Origin: Tritrichomonas musculus
Taxonomy: Eukaryota > Parabasalia > Tritrichomonadida > Tritrichomonadidae
NCBI GenBank assembly: GCA_039105265.1
Contig: JAPFFF010000012.1
Span: forward strand, 3,782,001-3,846,000
Reading direction: 5' to 3'
Length of the DNA stretch: 64,000 nt
Below, one piece after another: positions 8,829 to 19,049 of the stretch (position 1 is its first letter; each line of letters opens with the position of its first letter). The notes under the pieces were generated by a model. The model had not been told where the DNA came from. It worked only from the letters and a program-made list of their open reading frames with translations, and did no database searches. The position numbers and the translations under genes were made by a program.

Positions 8829-10694
8829 ATGAATCAAACTTACGAACTCAACAATAACGTGGATCACATCATTCAATACATCAAGAATTCAATACTTTGG
8901 GGTCCAAGCAGTGTAGACCATTCAGATAATTTTGATAGATTGCATGATCATAATTATGCTGGCTGGTTTGATGATAATTTTGATGACGATGATGATGATC
9001 CATTTACAGATTATTATAAGCAACCAAGAACATTGGAATTAATAAATAATCTTCTCAACAGCCATTCAACATTTTCAAGATTTATTCGTGACAGAATCAT
9101 TAAATGGTATCAACGTAAACATCTTTATGACAAGCCTAGATTTAATTTAGATGAGAATGTATTGAGCAATTTCATTAAAGTAAATGTCACAACAATTAAC
9201 AAAGAAGTCATTGAATATATGGAATATACAAAGAAACAGATCATTGAATATCAAGAACGCAAGAAACGTCAAGCTATTGAGAAACAAGAACGTAGAAAAC
9301 GTGAAAGGATTGAAAGGCGTGAACAAGGATTGCAAGCAGCTCATGAGGAATTAAATAGGCTCCTTAATCTCAAAATACAAAAGGGTAAGACTAAATTCTA
9401 TGCAAATAATGTATTCAGAGATTGGAATATTCATCCAGAAGATATGACTAAATTATGGAGAGAATATAATGAAAGATGGATACCACCAACCCAAAGAGGC
9501 AAACCACAACCTCAAAGACCTAGACCAACGATAGCTTACGATGACACATTTGAAGACAAGCTTATCAAATACCTTAAAACACATTCAGATGAGAGACATC
9601 CAATGTCATTTGCTGACTTTCAAAAGCTAACTAAAGGTTGGCCTGATTCGTTTACATCAATTGAAGATTGGTATCAAACCTACATTGAAAAGCATCCATC
9701 CAACATTGCTCCAGAGAAGATTCAAGTGAATTCTATTGGTTTCAAATCACCAAAGAAAGTTAAAGCATTGAAATCTAAATATCCAAATATTAAGTCTCCT
9801 GATTCATCTACAACATCATACTTTCCATTAAAGCAGAATAAGAAGCTATATCAACTTCACAAGGTTTGCCCAAAAAAGACTTACATCATTGACATAATGT
9901 TTTGTGATAAGTATGCATATCTCATTGCAATCAATGTCAACACTAGATTCTTATATGCAGCCCCAATGAATAAACCTGTATTCACCACAACTAATCACGA
10001 CAATCAAGAACAGCATTACATGAGATATTCTAAAAATGCAGACACATACATCAATGCTTTGGACTCATTAATCAAATCAGGAATGGATGTTCGATACCTT
10101 CAAGGTGATGGAGAGAAAGCTTTCGATGCACATGAAACATGGGCTTATTATGATTCTCATAACATTGAATTCAAACCAGTCCCAAGAATGAAAATGGGTG
10201 TATATCCAGACTTCATGAAAAAGGAACAAAAGCAATCGAAAACAGATCCAATGCATGGTTCTTTAGGGATTCTTGATAGAGTGATTCGCACACTTCGAGA
10301 CATGGCATACCACATTGAAGTTGGAATCATTACACCAAATATCATGAAAGAGCTTGTCAATCAATATAACAATGTACCTCATGCAACGTTATCCAAATAT
10401 GTTGGCTTTGATGTTACACCACAAATGGTCCAAGATGATGAAGAAATAGAGAACTATATCATTAGACAAATCATGAAAGAGAATGAAAAGGTTACAAGTA
10501 GAGCTGGATTTAAACTAGAGAATGGCACACCAGTGAAGCTTTATAATGAAAAGGATTCAATGGCTAAAAGAAGATCAATCATTCAACCAGGAAAGTATCA
10601 CATTGTTGACTACCATGGAGGATATTATGAAGTCGAAGATGAGAACAAAAATAGACAATTCATTCCAAGATTTAAGCTTGCAATTGACATTTAA
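8829..10694 (+). CDS. Maverick/Polinton integrase (rve family)
   Basis: This 621-residue protein is the retroviral-type integrase of Maverick elements, which inserts the element's DNA into the genome. An acidic N-terminus is followed by a charged coiled coil (residues about 135-180). The RNase-H-like core starts near residue 350: YIIDIMFCDKY supplies the first Asp, YLQGDGEKAF near 426 the second. The third acidic position falls in GILDRVIRTLRD near 482, where Asp takes the place of the usual Glu, with about 55 residues between the second and third, more than the classical 35. The last 65 residues (GTPVKLYNEK, HGGYYEVED) look like the SH3-like C-terminal domain. Its stop overlaps the stop of the convergent polymerase gene. 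The frame is intact, so it may be active. Confidence 0.85.
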   Translation: MNQTYELNNNVDHIIQYIKNSILWGPSSVDHSDNFDRLHDHNYAGWFDDNFDDDDDDPFTDYYKQPRTLELINNLLNSHSTFSRFIRDRIIKWYQRKHLYDKPRFNLDENVLSNFIKVNVTTINKEVIEYMEYTKKQIIEYQERKKRQAIEKQERRKRERIERREQGLQAAHEELNRLLNLKIQKGKTKFYANNVFRDWNIHPEDMTKLWREYNERWIPPTQRGKPQPQRPRPTIAYDDTFEDKLIKYLKTHSDERHPMSFADFQKLTKGWPDSFTSIEDWYQTYIEKHPSNIAPEKIQVNSIGFKSPKKVKALKSKYPNIKSPDSSTTSYFPLKQNKKLYQLHKVCPKKTYIIDIMFCDKYAYLIAINVNTRFLYAAPMNKPVFTTTNHDNQEQHYMRYSKNADTYINALDSLIKSGMDVRYLQGDGEKAFDAHETWAYYDSHNIEFKPVPRMKMGVYPDFMKKEQKQSKTDPMHGSLGILDRVIRTLRDMAYHIEVGIITPNIMKELVNQYNNVPHATLSKYVGFDVTPQMVQDDEEIENYIIRQIMKENEKVTSRAGFKLENGTPVKLYNEKDSMAKRRSIIQPGKYHIVDYHGGYYEVEDENKNRQFIPRFKLAIDI

Positions 10695-13600
10695 TGTAAT
10701 ACTTTCTTGTAATATTCTGGATTATACATTCTGATGATCTTATACAATACATTGATATTTGAATGTTTTGCATCTTTCTTGACTGTTTCGAAATTCATTG
10801 AAGCTTTGCATGTCAAATTACATTTGAACTCAACATTATAAAATGCTTTATCTCTATTATCTGGAGATAGACACTTAATTGCTCCAAACAATGGTAACAA
10901 AGTAAGTCTATCATCTATTTTTGAAGCATAATTGTGAACTTCCATACCAAATAATCCATCAACCAACTTCATCTCTTCATCTACAGGAAGGTATGTTAAC
11001 GGTTCATCATCATCATCATATTCTTTACTATTTTTACCTGAAAGATCCAACTCAACACCTAAAGATTTGATTACATCTGTTGCCGTTCTCTTGATAACTG
11101 AATCCCAATTACCTTGATAGAATTCATATCTTCCATTCTCATTTTCAGAATCAGGAAGCATTAGGCCATGATATGAATTGCAATCAACAGAAGCAAAGTA
11201 ATCTATATCAAACTCATCACATTCGAAACATTTGACATATGCATTCTTATATAAACCTGGAATATTATGATTTGCATAAATATGAAGACTACCACTTCCA
11301 GTCTCAATAATGATATCATCTTCAGAGAGTTTACTAATTATTGATTGCTTGATTTCAAATCTTTTCTTTTGAGGTAACTTCTTATTAATATCAATGTCAA
11401 TCACTGCAAAACCAGGAGTTTCATTTACACTCAAAACCATTCCAGTCTGATTTCTACATTTAAGATCACCAATATGTTTACCATCATAGGATCCATGTTT
11501 GGACTTATTGAATGTAATCTTGAAGTTCTCATCAAATCTAGTTCTCAATGGTAGATCCCAATGACCTTCATCAAAATCATTTATATAAGTTGGGATATCA
11601 TTTGAATCTCCATTTGCAGAGACCTCACTTTCATTTTCAGAAATATTCTTTCCAAGTTCAAGTAATTCAGCATCTAAATCTTTATTGTTCATTATATTTT
11701 TGAATTCATTTTCACATTCTTTAGCATACTCTTCACATGATTTGATAATAACATCATTAGCAGTCAAACCTTTAATGAATGGAATGCAAGTTTGATCTTC
11801 CAATACTATCATTTTGTTATGAAATCCAGTCAACGCATTCTTCTGAATAGTCACCTTAGACATTTGATTACGATTCATTTGGAGATTAATATTCTTACCT
11901 GGAAAGACACAATTATTAACAATGATTGCATAATAATCAGTTGGATTAATGCTATTCTTTTTCAATGATACACCTTTGACTTTCAATGATTTAGTTTCCA
12001 TGGAACCATTTTCTTTATTATTCCAAATTGTATAACATTTAGGACATAATGCAACTTGATTATCACCATATTTTTCAACAGCAGCACCCAATATTTTCTT
12101 CTCATCAGCAACGGTTCCAATAGCTGGATTTGGCATGAATTGATAAACATATTTATCATAGAATTCTTTATCTTTAACGATTGCATCGAAGACTTGCTCA
12201 CCATGTCTATTCATATCTCCAGCAATTGCAAAGTAAACACTATCTGTATCACATGATGTGAAATGCATTCTTTCAACATCTAAACATTTGAAAAGGAAGT
12301 CATAAATGAAAACCAAATACCAATACTTTGCATTATCAAGAGTGAAGAATGACTCTTGAACACATGTCTTACATCGGAAATTCTTGGGCTTACGTTGAAT
12401 CATATATGAATCATTTCCAATTGGATATCCATTTACATAAGTCTCACTTGCAATGTCAATGAAGGCTCTATCACGATCTACAATCTTGACTTTATCATAA
12501 TGTTCTGTATTGAGACCATCATATCCATAAGATCCATTCATACTAATTTTATAGAACTTCTCATTTCCAGGTTTCTCTCCACTTAATATCTTCTGACGTT
12601 CTCCCATAAACTCATTAACGAATGCATTGAAACCTCTATGGCAATCATATATTGTAACATTCTGGATATCAACAACTTTCAAACCATGGTCAATCAGAAA
12701 CCATAAATAATAGCAACCAAATGTCTTGAATTCACCTCTTGTATCAAGAGTCATCGTTAGCTTGGTATCAGATTTGTCAACTGAATGGATATTATTGTCT
12801 TTACCATATTTGTACATGTATGAACCGATTATATCTTCATCATTTTTGATCTCAAAATTGCGAAATACAGGTGGGAAATTAATGAAATCATTAATCAAAT
12901 CTTTGGGACATTCTAACTTAACAGTTGCATGAAAGATGAATTTGGGATTCTTATCAAACCTATGTTTGGAATTGATTATACTCATACAAGTATGATATAC
13001 ATTTGGTTTCCGCTTACCATTCTCATCATAGCAATCATATGAATTTAACATTGAACCTGGCATGTACATGATACCTCCATGATATTTGTTGAATGAATGC
13101 CAATTACCAGAACATGCTGAAGGATACAATGAATTGAAATCAACTCCAACTACATGTGAAACAACATTATCAGTATATCTGACAACAACTTTATTAGCTT
13201 CTTCATCAAAATATAAACGTGTAATGCAAGTCTCACCTCTAAGATTGACTCGATGCATAACATTTGAAAGACCACCAGTTATACCAGCACGTAAACGATA
13301 ATATTCAGCTTCATTGGTAATAGTCATTGGCAAATGATTCACTTTACAGAACTTCTTGAGCTGGATTCTTAAACGAGTAACCTTATCATCATCATCTGCA
13401 CGAAGGCTATTACATACTTCACAAGCAAGTTTGCAATTGGATAATTCATGACCTATTTCATTATTGATTCGATCTAATGTTGGCTTATTAGTCCATGAGA
13501 AGTGTTCGCCACAAAGATGGCATTTACCTAATTCTTGATCTTCATATATCTTCATGAATGCATCGAAATCAGCTTCAGAAACACATTTAGAAAGGTCTCT

Positions 13601-16531
13601 TAAAGGTTTGGGCTGCTTACTTTTCTCTTGCTTCAAATTCCATTTCTCATCTTGACTGTAATATGAATTGACCTTATATGTCCACCATTCTTTGGTTGGC
13701 TTGAATGTATTCTTTGAATTCAAAACACCATAATCATAGTCAATATCAAAGTTCTTATAAGCCATTGCATACTTGATTTCAGATGCATTACGTGATAAAG
13801 AAAGATTAGAGAGCATGTCGACACCATATTTAGCATTCATTTCAATGAGATTATCAATGGGTTTGATCATCATTTCAACATCATTATCATTATATGCTAA
13901 CAGATATTCCCATCTGTCAATGAATCTTTTGAAATCTTCAAGATATTCTTCATATTCTTTATTTGATAATGCATTCTTTTGATTGAGATAGCTATGGAAA
14001 TCTTTATGTTTGAATGGCTCTGACATACTTAGGACATCATCAAAGTTCTCACTATTTACAGCTTCATATGGGAATGTACCTTTAACAGAATTCTCTGCAC
14101 CACCAAAGTCAACACCAAATTGTTTAAGAGTACCTCCACTGATGAATGCTTGAGCATCAATGAAACGTAATCCAATTACACCTTTATCAGTAGATGTTTT
14201 GAGAATGAATTGCTTCAAAGATGATGTAGTACCAATTAAAGAACTGTTATCAACCTTCCATTGCATATCATGATGAGTATAATTGAAATATTCTTTAAAG
14301 AGATTGCTATCAAATTTTGCAGAATTAAATCCCAAAACTGGTATATCAAGGAGCCCTTTATCAAGCTTTTTAATGACTTCGACATCAGAGATTTTGAGCA
14401 TATCTTTCATTAATTGGACTTTGTCATCAACTATTTCATAAGCTCTCTCGAACATAAATGTAAGCCATTCAGGAATGAAATCTTTGGATCTAGCATCGAA
14501 ATGTCTCGTTAACAAACATTTTGAAGACTTGATGCAACAGCTCACTGACAATGGAATTAGACGACTATTGATTACAGTTGATTTACCAGATTTTTCATCG
14601 ACAGATTGCTCCATGGTTTCAAAATCATATGTCATGTAATATCTCTGAGGTTGCCATTTAAGATCATGTGCTACACAATATTCGTAAACTGGATGATTCA
14701 AAATATGTGGACAATATGGCATACTAACTCTTTCAGGAATGTAATTCTTATGAAACTTTCCATCACAATGTGCTTTATGAATTTCCATACGTCTCTTACC
14801 ATGACCATTATCATTACGGACAACATATGATTTACATTGAGGACAGACAAGAAGCTTTGTCAACCTTTCAGCATCAGAGATATACATAATATGGATGACA
14901 TTCTCTTGACTGAAAAGTAAAGCACTGAATGTATTCTCAAATTTATCATCATGCCATTGCTCTTGGATATCAAAATAACTGGAATCTTTACCATTCTCAT
15001 CTTCACTTTGCAAATAGCAATAGATGTTAACATTAATTTCATGCTTTTTAGCAGATTCTTTCATCTCATCTAACGTCATACCTTCGAATGATTTCAACAA
15101 TTCTTGAGCAGCTTTGGTAGGTCTAGTATTATATTCAATTCCATGATCTTTACAGAAGAGTTTACGAGCGGCACTGGTACGATCTTTAAGATAGTACTTC
15201 TTAGTCTTTGATAACTTTGGATCCAAACATATTGCTAAGAATCTATACCAACATAATCCATCATCTTCATTGTCTGTGATTATAAATTGAGATTTCAAGA
15301 AAGCAGGTGGAAGATTCTTAATCTTACCAGAAACCTTAGGTAGTCTATGAGATATGAATGCTATATTTGAAACATAAATGAGTTTGACATTGGATGCTGT
15401 AGTTGAATGATTATGAATATTGGTTTCAATGTAATACTTAATTTTTTCTAAATCTGTTGAAAATTGAACTATAATTGGAATGGTATCAGCAAATTTGATT
15501 TTAGTAGGAATGATTTCACGTGCTTCGTAATTGTATACTTCTTCAAAATCTTGAAGATAATTCTTCTCAGGAACCTCAAAGACACCTCCCATTTCAAATG
15601 TTAACCTGAATGGTTTACGTTCACGTTTATATACAACATTATCAAGAAATTCGAAAATGTCATCAAGCTTATGAATCTTGTTTAGGTAATACACCATCAT
15701 TGGATCTTTCTTTTGATTCTTCTCAACAACTTCATAGTCTTTTGGATACTTACGTCTAGCATTTTCTAAACATTCTAATGCTTTCTCTTCATCATATGGC
15801 TCGTTAACTTTAAGATTCTCTTCATCAATGCTCTTGAATTCATGACCATAATTCTCGAAATATTCTAACAATTCTTGGTTTTGGTTCTCAAACATTTTCT
15901 GTGCATATGGTTTAAGTTCAAGCATTTCTTTAGGTGCTAACGGTCTAAGTAGAACTGTTTGCTTACATAAATCATCAAGCATTCTCTTATAATTAGTTTT
16001 GGATACATGGATTTGAGTATTTTCTTTTTCAATTTTCTCGTTAAAACGTTTACGAAGAATATCCCTAACCTTATCATTAACCTTATCTTTAACATTGAAA
16101 TGCTTACGTTTAATGTAATTGAGATATGCTGAATCATTGCTATCAATATATCTTTTTGGTGCTTTTGGATGCTTTGGAGCATGTGGGATTCCCAAATATT
16201 TGATTTCTGGTTGGAATGGAAGATTCATTAATTCATTAATAGCTTCGGCTTCAATAGCTTCAGCTTCTTTCTTAGCATTATAACCCTTTGCAAACCAATA
16301 TACACTACCATAAGTAGCATCACCATCATAACCCATTTCATCAAGTTTGGGTATAATAAAGTCAAGGATTCTATCAATTACATTATCTTCAAATTCAGAA
16401 TTATATGGAAATTCATCAATAATTGCTTCAAGTGTTTCTTCAGAAATGCCAAGCATTAATGCTAAATTCCATACATCATCAACTGGTTGCTCATCTATTT
16501 CTTGGCGGTTGTCGATCGTTGGTTGACTCAT
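10691..16531 (-). CDS. Protein-primed DNA polymerase B of a Maverick, multidomain
   Basis: This 1,946-residue protein replicates the Maverick. In order: an acidic N-terminus; an OTU-like cysteine-protease-type segment near 415-450 (DDGLCWYRFLAICLD); a C2H2-type finger near 557-585 (CPQC...HKAHC); the 3'-5' exonuclease with YDFET near 635, NSAKFDSN near 735 and YNDNDVEMM near 884; a CxxC...CxxC HNH-like insert near 1005-1050 (CHLCG...CEVCNS); and polymerase motifs A (DFNSLYPS, near 1132), B (NGSYGYDG, near 1332) and C (CDTDSVYF, near 1428). The C-terminus has a primase-like region near 1705-1790: VIDIDINKK, then GSGSLHIYANH, then a FDIDYF strand and LMLPDS, the layout of an AEP/PrimPol core. 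All polymerase acidic residues are present. The gene is convergent with the integrase. Confidence 0.9.
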   Translation of the reverse strand: MSQPTIDNRQEIDEQPVDDVWNLALMLGISEETLEAIIDEFPYNSEFEDNVIDRILDFIIPKLDEMGYDGDATYGSVYWFAKGYNAKKEAEAIEAEAINELMNLPFQPEIKYLGIPHAPKHPKAPKRYIDSNDSAYLNYIKRKHFNVKDKVNDKVRDILRKRFNEKIEKENTQIHVSKTNYKRMLDDLCKQTVLLRPLAPKEMLELKPYAQKMFENQNQELLEYFENYGHEFKSIDEENLKVNEPYDEEKALECLENARRKYPKDYEVVEKNQKKDPMMVYYLNKIHKLDDIFEFLDNVVYKRERKPFRLTFEMGGVFEVPEKNYLQDFEEVYNYEAREIIPTKIKFADTIPIIVQFSTDLEKIKYYIETNIHNHSTTASNVKLIYVSNIAFISHRLPKVSGKIKNLPPAFLKSQFIITDNEDDGLCWYRFLAICLDPKLSKTKKYYLKDRTSAARKLFCKDHGIEYNTRPTKAAQELLKSFEGMTLDEMKESAKKHEINVNIYCYLQSEDENGKDSSYFDIQEQWHDDKFENTFSALLFSQENVIHIMYISDAERLTKLLVCPQCKSYVVRNDNGHGKRRMEIHKAHCDGKFHKNYIPERVSMPYCPHILNHPVYEYCVAHDLKWQPQRYYMTYDFETMEQSVDEKSGKSTVINSRLIPLSVSCCIKSSKCLLTRHFDARSKDFIPEWLTFMFERAYEIVDDKVQLMKDMLKISDVEVIKKLDKGLLDIPVLGFNSAKFDSNLFKEYFNYTHHDMQWKVDNSSLIGTTSSLKQFILKTSTDKGVIGLRFIDAQAFISGGTLKQFGVDFGGAENSVKGTFPYEAVNSENFDDVLSMSEPFKHKDFHSYLNQKNALSNKEYEEYLEDFKRFIDRWEYLLAYNDNDVEMMIKPIDNLIEMNAKYGVDMLSNLSLSRNASEIKYAMAYKNFDIDYDYGVLNSKNTFKPTKEWWTYKVNSYYSQDEKWNLKQEKSKQPKPLRDLSKCVSEADFDAFMKIYEDQELGKCHLCGEHFSWTNKPTLDRINNEIGHELSNCKLACEVCNSLRADDDDKVTRLRIQLKKFCKVNHLPMTITNEAEYYRLRAGITGGLSNVMHRVNLRGETCITRLYFDEEANKVVVRYTDNVVSHVVGVDFNSLYPSACSGNWHSFNKYHGGIMYMPGSMLNSYDCYDENGKRKPNVYHTCMSIINSKHRFDKNPKFIFHATVKLECPKDLINDFINFPPVFRNFEIKNDEDIIGSYMYKYGKDNNIHSVDKSDTKLTMTLDTRGEFKTFGCYYLWFLIDHGLKVVDIQNVTIYDCHRGFNAFVNEFMGERQKILSGEKPGNEKFYKISMNGSYGYDGLNTEHYDKVKIVDRDRAFIDIASETYVNGYPIGNDSYMIQRKPKNFRCKTCVQESFFTLDNAKYWYLVFIYDFLFKCLDVERMHFTSCDTDSVYFAIAGDMNRHGEQVFDAIVKDKEFYDKYVYQFMPNPAIGTVADEKKILGAAVEKYGDNQVALCPKCYTIWNNKENGSMETKSLKVKGVSLKKNSINPTDYYAIIVNNCVFPGKNINLQMNRNQMSKVTIQKNALTGFHNKMIVLEDQTCIPFIKGLTANDVIIKSCEEYAKECENEFKNIMNNKDLDAELLELGKNISENESEVSANGDSNDIPTYINDFDEGHWDLPLRTRFDENFKITFNKSKHGSYDGKHIGDLKCRNQTGMVLSVNETPGFAVIDIDINKKLPQKKRFEIKQSIISKLSEDDIIIETGSGSLHIYANHNIPGLYKNAYVKCFECDEFDIDYFASVDCNSYHGLMLPDSENENGRYEFYQGNWDSVIKRTATDVIKSLGVELDLSGKNSKEYDDDDEPLTYLPVDEEMKLVDGLFGMEVHNYASKIDDRLTLLPLFGAIKCLSPDNRDKAFYNVEFKCNLTCKASMNFETVKKDAKHSNINVLYKIIRMYNPEYYKKVLH

Positions 16532-17436
16532 CTTTTCTTTGCCTCCGCATTAAAAAAATTATCCCTTACAAAAAGATTGATATCTTCCTGTACACCATTT
16601 TTCATGAAAATCTACTCTTTTACATTCTCTTTTTGTATCAAAAACGACGCAAATTCGGACATTATTTTTGGCCTCAAACCCCTTCAAAACATCCATTTTT
16701 GGGCACTTTTTCTTAAAATACGCTGTTCCCAAGTTTGATCTCCTAGTATTGAAACATGACTCTGAAAATGAATGCTAGAAGACAGGTCAACCTTCGTATT
16801 GAAAATCGGACCCAAAACTCAAGGCCAAAATATCTTCCGGAAGAATTCGCCATCACTTAAGTAGTTCCCGCCGACCAAGTTGCAATTTTTTTTTGTTGAA
16901 TTGGTAGGAAAGTACATCTTCATTTATTTTTTTTAAAAAATAAAAACAATGAATAACGAGTTGGAATATAAAAAAAGGTTTTTTCATCATTTTTATCTAA
17001 ATTTGATAAATTGTATACTGATATTCTGTGAATTTCGTTGAAATAAAAGCCACAACTATTTTTTCCTGATTTTTAAAAACGAAATCTAATAATCATAATA
17101 ATTATAAAATATTTTAAAAAAATATTAATAATCTCATAAGATATTTGAACGGGAAATTGATTGCAATTAGGTCGGCGAAAAGGTGTCAAAAGTTACGTTA
17201 AAAAAATTGAATGTTTCAGAAAAAGTGAAACAAATTGAGAGGGACTTGCAACTTGGTCGGGAAAAAATTGCAACTTGAATGTCGCGACCTGTATTTCATT
17301 ATTCAACAATTTGATGATTTATATATTTTATTATTGGAATTATTAAAAAAAAGAATATAAACAATATATATATAGATACATTACGAGTATATTAAAAATA
17401 ATCAATCAAGACAATTGTAAATGAATTCATTCGAAT
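16532..17436. other. AT-rich spacer at the right side of the Maverick
   Basis: No gene is visible. The Maverick should end here, but I cannot place its terminal inverted repeat because the left end is outside the window. The segment contains one inverted repeat pair (listed separately) and becomes very AT-rich after 16900. Confidence 0.5.
16871..17260. repeat. 15-bp inverted repeat bounding about 390 bp
   Basis: CCGACCAAGTTGCAA at 16871-16885 has its exact reverse complement at 17246-17260. A related GGTCGGCG motif occurs near 17172. The arms enclose AT-rich DNA without a gene, as in a small non-autonomous element, but I see no clear target-site duplication. Confidence 0.55.
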
Positions 17437-17438
17437 TA

Positions 17439-17787
17439 GGCCTTATTTTTTTTACATCACAAATACTATAAACGTCTTTTTAACGTACTTTTTCGTAAAA
17501 TAACGATTTTTTGATTTGTAGAATCAATGAAACTTTTTGAATACGAATAAATTTTTTTTTATTTTATGAAGAATCAAAAATAATATTATTTAATTTGAAA
17601 AACATTTTACTATTTTATCTTTTTATTTTTAAATTATTTAAAACATTTTTAATATAAAAAAATAATTGTAGATCAAGATAAAAATAAAAAACTAATATCG
17701 AGAAAATAACGTATTTACAATTGTAATTACAATTGTAATTTTTAAACGGACAAGTTGTATACAATTGTAAATACAAAAACCAAGGCT
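17439..17787. mobile_element. 349-bp MITE, copy 1
   Basis: The element begins GGCCTTATTTT and ends CCAAGGCT, with TA directly on both sides, as for Tc1/mariner-type insertion. A second copy of exactly the same length lies at 51435-51783 and differs at only about 7 positions by eye. The interior is AT-rich with a palindromic ACAATTGTAATTACAATTGT stretch. There is no coding capacity, so it depends on a transposase elsewhere. Confidence 0.8.
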
Positions 17788-17846
17788 TAATTCAAATAAA
17801 TAAATAAAATAAAAAACAAATATCTTTTAAATACAAAATCAAAAAA

Positions 17847-19049
17847 TTAAATTAGAGTAACGTTTGCATCATTACTTTCGGTTTTCTTTGGAATAAAGTA
17901 TGAGCCGAAAGGAATTGCAAGAATTGTAATACAAGTATATATAATCATTGTTATGTTTTCATTCAAATTTTCATTCATAACTGGAAACAGATAAACAACG
18001 CCAAAAGAACTAATCATGTTTCCAAATGTAATTAAAGTTTGACCATCCAAACGAACAGATCTGGGGAATATATCATGGCAAATAAACCAAGGAATTGGTC
18101 CGTATCCTTGGCCAAAGCTCAGCATGAGCAAAAAAACACTTGCCGCTTTAAACCACCCAAACGTATTTGCATTCAAACAAATTATATATAAAACCAAGCT
18201 AAGTATGATTCCGCACGTTGAGAAAACCCACATCTTTCGCCTCCCAATAATATCCATATTAAAAGCGGCAATTAAAACGCTAACTAATTGAGCAGATGTC
18301 GAAAAAGCTGATTGAAGATTTTCATCAAGATTAATTCCTGTATTGGCCATTATTTTTGTTAATTCACCTAAAATTGCATTCATGCCGCAAAACTGCTGGA
18401 ATATCATCAACATAATACCAATAAATATGGCACGAACATATTTAATTTGAAAAATTGATTCTTTAGTCTCTTTGTCTTTGTTATTTTCTGGAACTATCCA
18501 CAATAGAGCTGCATGAATAGCGTTGAAAACAGCTGCTACTACTGCCATTATTTTAAAGTTAACATAAGCGCCTAAGATTGGAAATAAAACCATTCCAAAG
18601 ACGATTCCAAATTGATTGAGACATCCAAACATGCCAACTGCATCATCTGGTGCCATATCTGTCATTAATACTGGAGTCAAGCAAGCAAAACCTCCTGTAA
18701 TAACTCCCTGAATAGATCTTAAAACAATTCCGATAGCAAATTGATTTGGCGTAAATAAGAAATAAAGTATCCAACAAACAAAATCTAATATGCTAAAAAT
18801 GCATAATGCTTTTCTTCCTGATGTAAAATGAGCTAATATTCTGATTAAAAAACCTCCAATTGATCCAAAAAGCGAGGCGAAATGAGTAAAGTATGAGATT
18901 TTGTTTTCATCTTTATTAAAATCCCAATTCGGATAATCCTTTTTCAAACCTTCTATAGGTAAACTACCATAGCTAAGTGTGAATCCAAATTGTACTGATC
19001 CTAACATGTAAATAAGAGCATATATAAGTATTTTACTTCCACAAGACAT
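17847..19049 (-). CDS. MFS sugar transporter
   Basis: This 400-residue membrane protein belongs to the sugar porter branch of the major facilitator superfamily and probably imports glucose or a related sugar at the plasma membrane. About 11-12 hydrophobic segments are visible. Family marks include IIGRRKMW near residue 267, the second-half copy of the GRR motif, and QQFCGMNAI near 218-226 in helix 7, which lines the sugar site. In SGRKALCIF near residue 80 the first-half motif is shortened. The PESPR-like loop motif at the end of helix 6 is reduced to VPENNKDKE. At 400 residues it is shorter than typical porters (450-500), with very short ends and central loop, as is common in protist forms. 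The frame is intact. Confidence 0.88.
   Translation of the reverse strand: MSCGSKILIYALIYMLGSVQFGFTLSYGSLPIEGLKKDYPNWDFNKDENKISYFTHFASLFGSIGGFLIRILAHFTSGRKALCIFSILDFVCWILYFLFTPNQFAIGIVLRSIQGVITGGFACLTPVLMTDMAPDDAVGMFGCLNQFGIVFGMVLFPILGAYVNFKIMAVVAAVFNAIHAALLWIVPENNKDKETKESIFQIKYVRAIFIGIMLMIFQQFCGMNAILGELTKIMANTGINLDENLQSAFSTSAQLVSVLIAAFNMDIIGRRKMWVFSTCGIILSLVLYIICLNANTFGWFKAASVFLLMLSFGQGYGPIPWFICHDIFPRSVRLDGQTLITFGNMISSFGVVYLFPVMNENLNENITMIIYTCITILAIPFGSYFIPKKTESNDANVTLI

Noticed and set aside
16532-17436. The right terminal inverted repeat of the Maverick
   Set aside because: The left end is outside the window, so no matching end can be shown; the 15-bp inverted pair inside is too short and wrongly placed.
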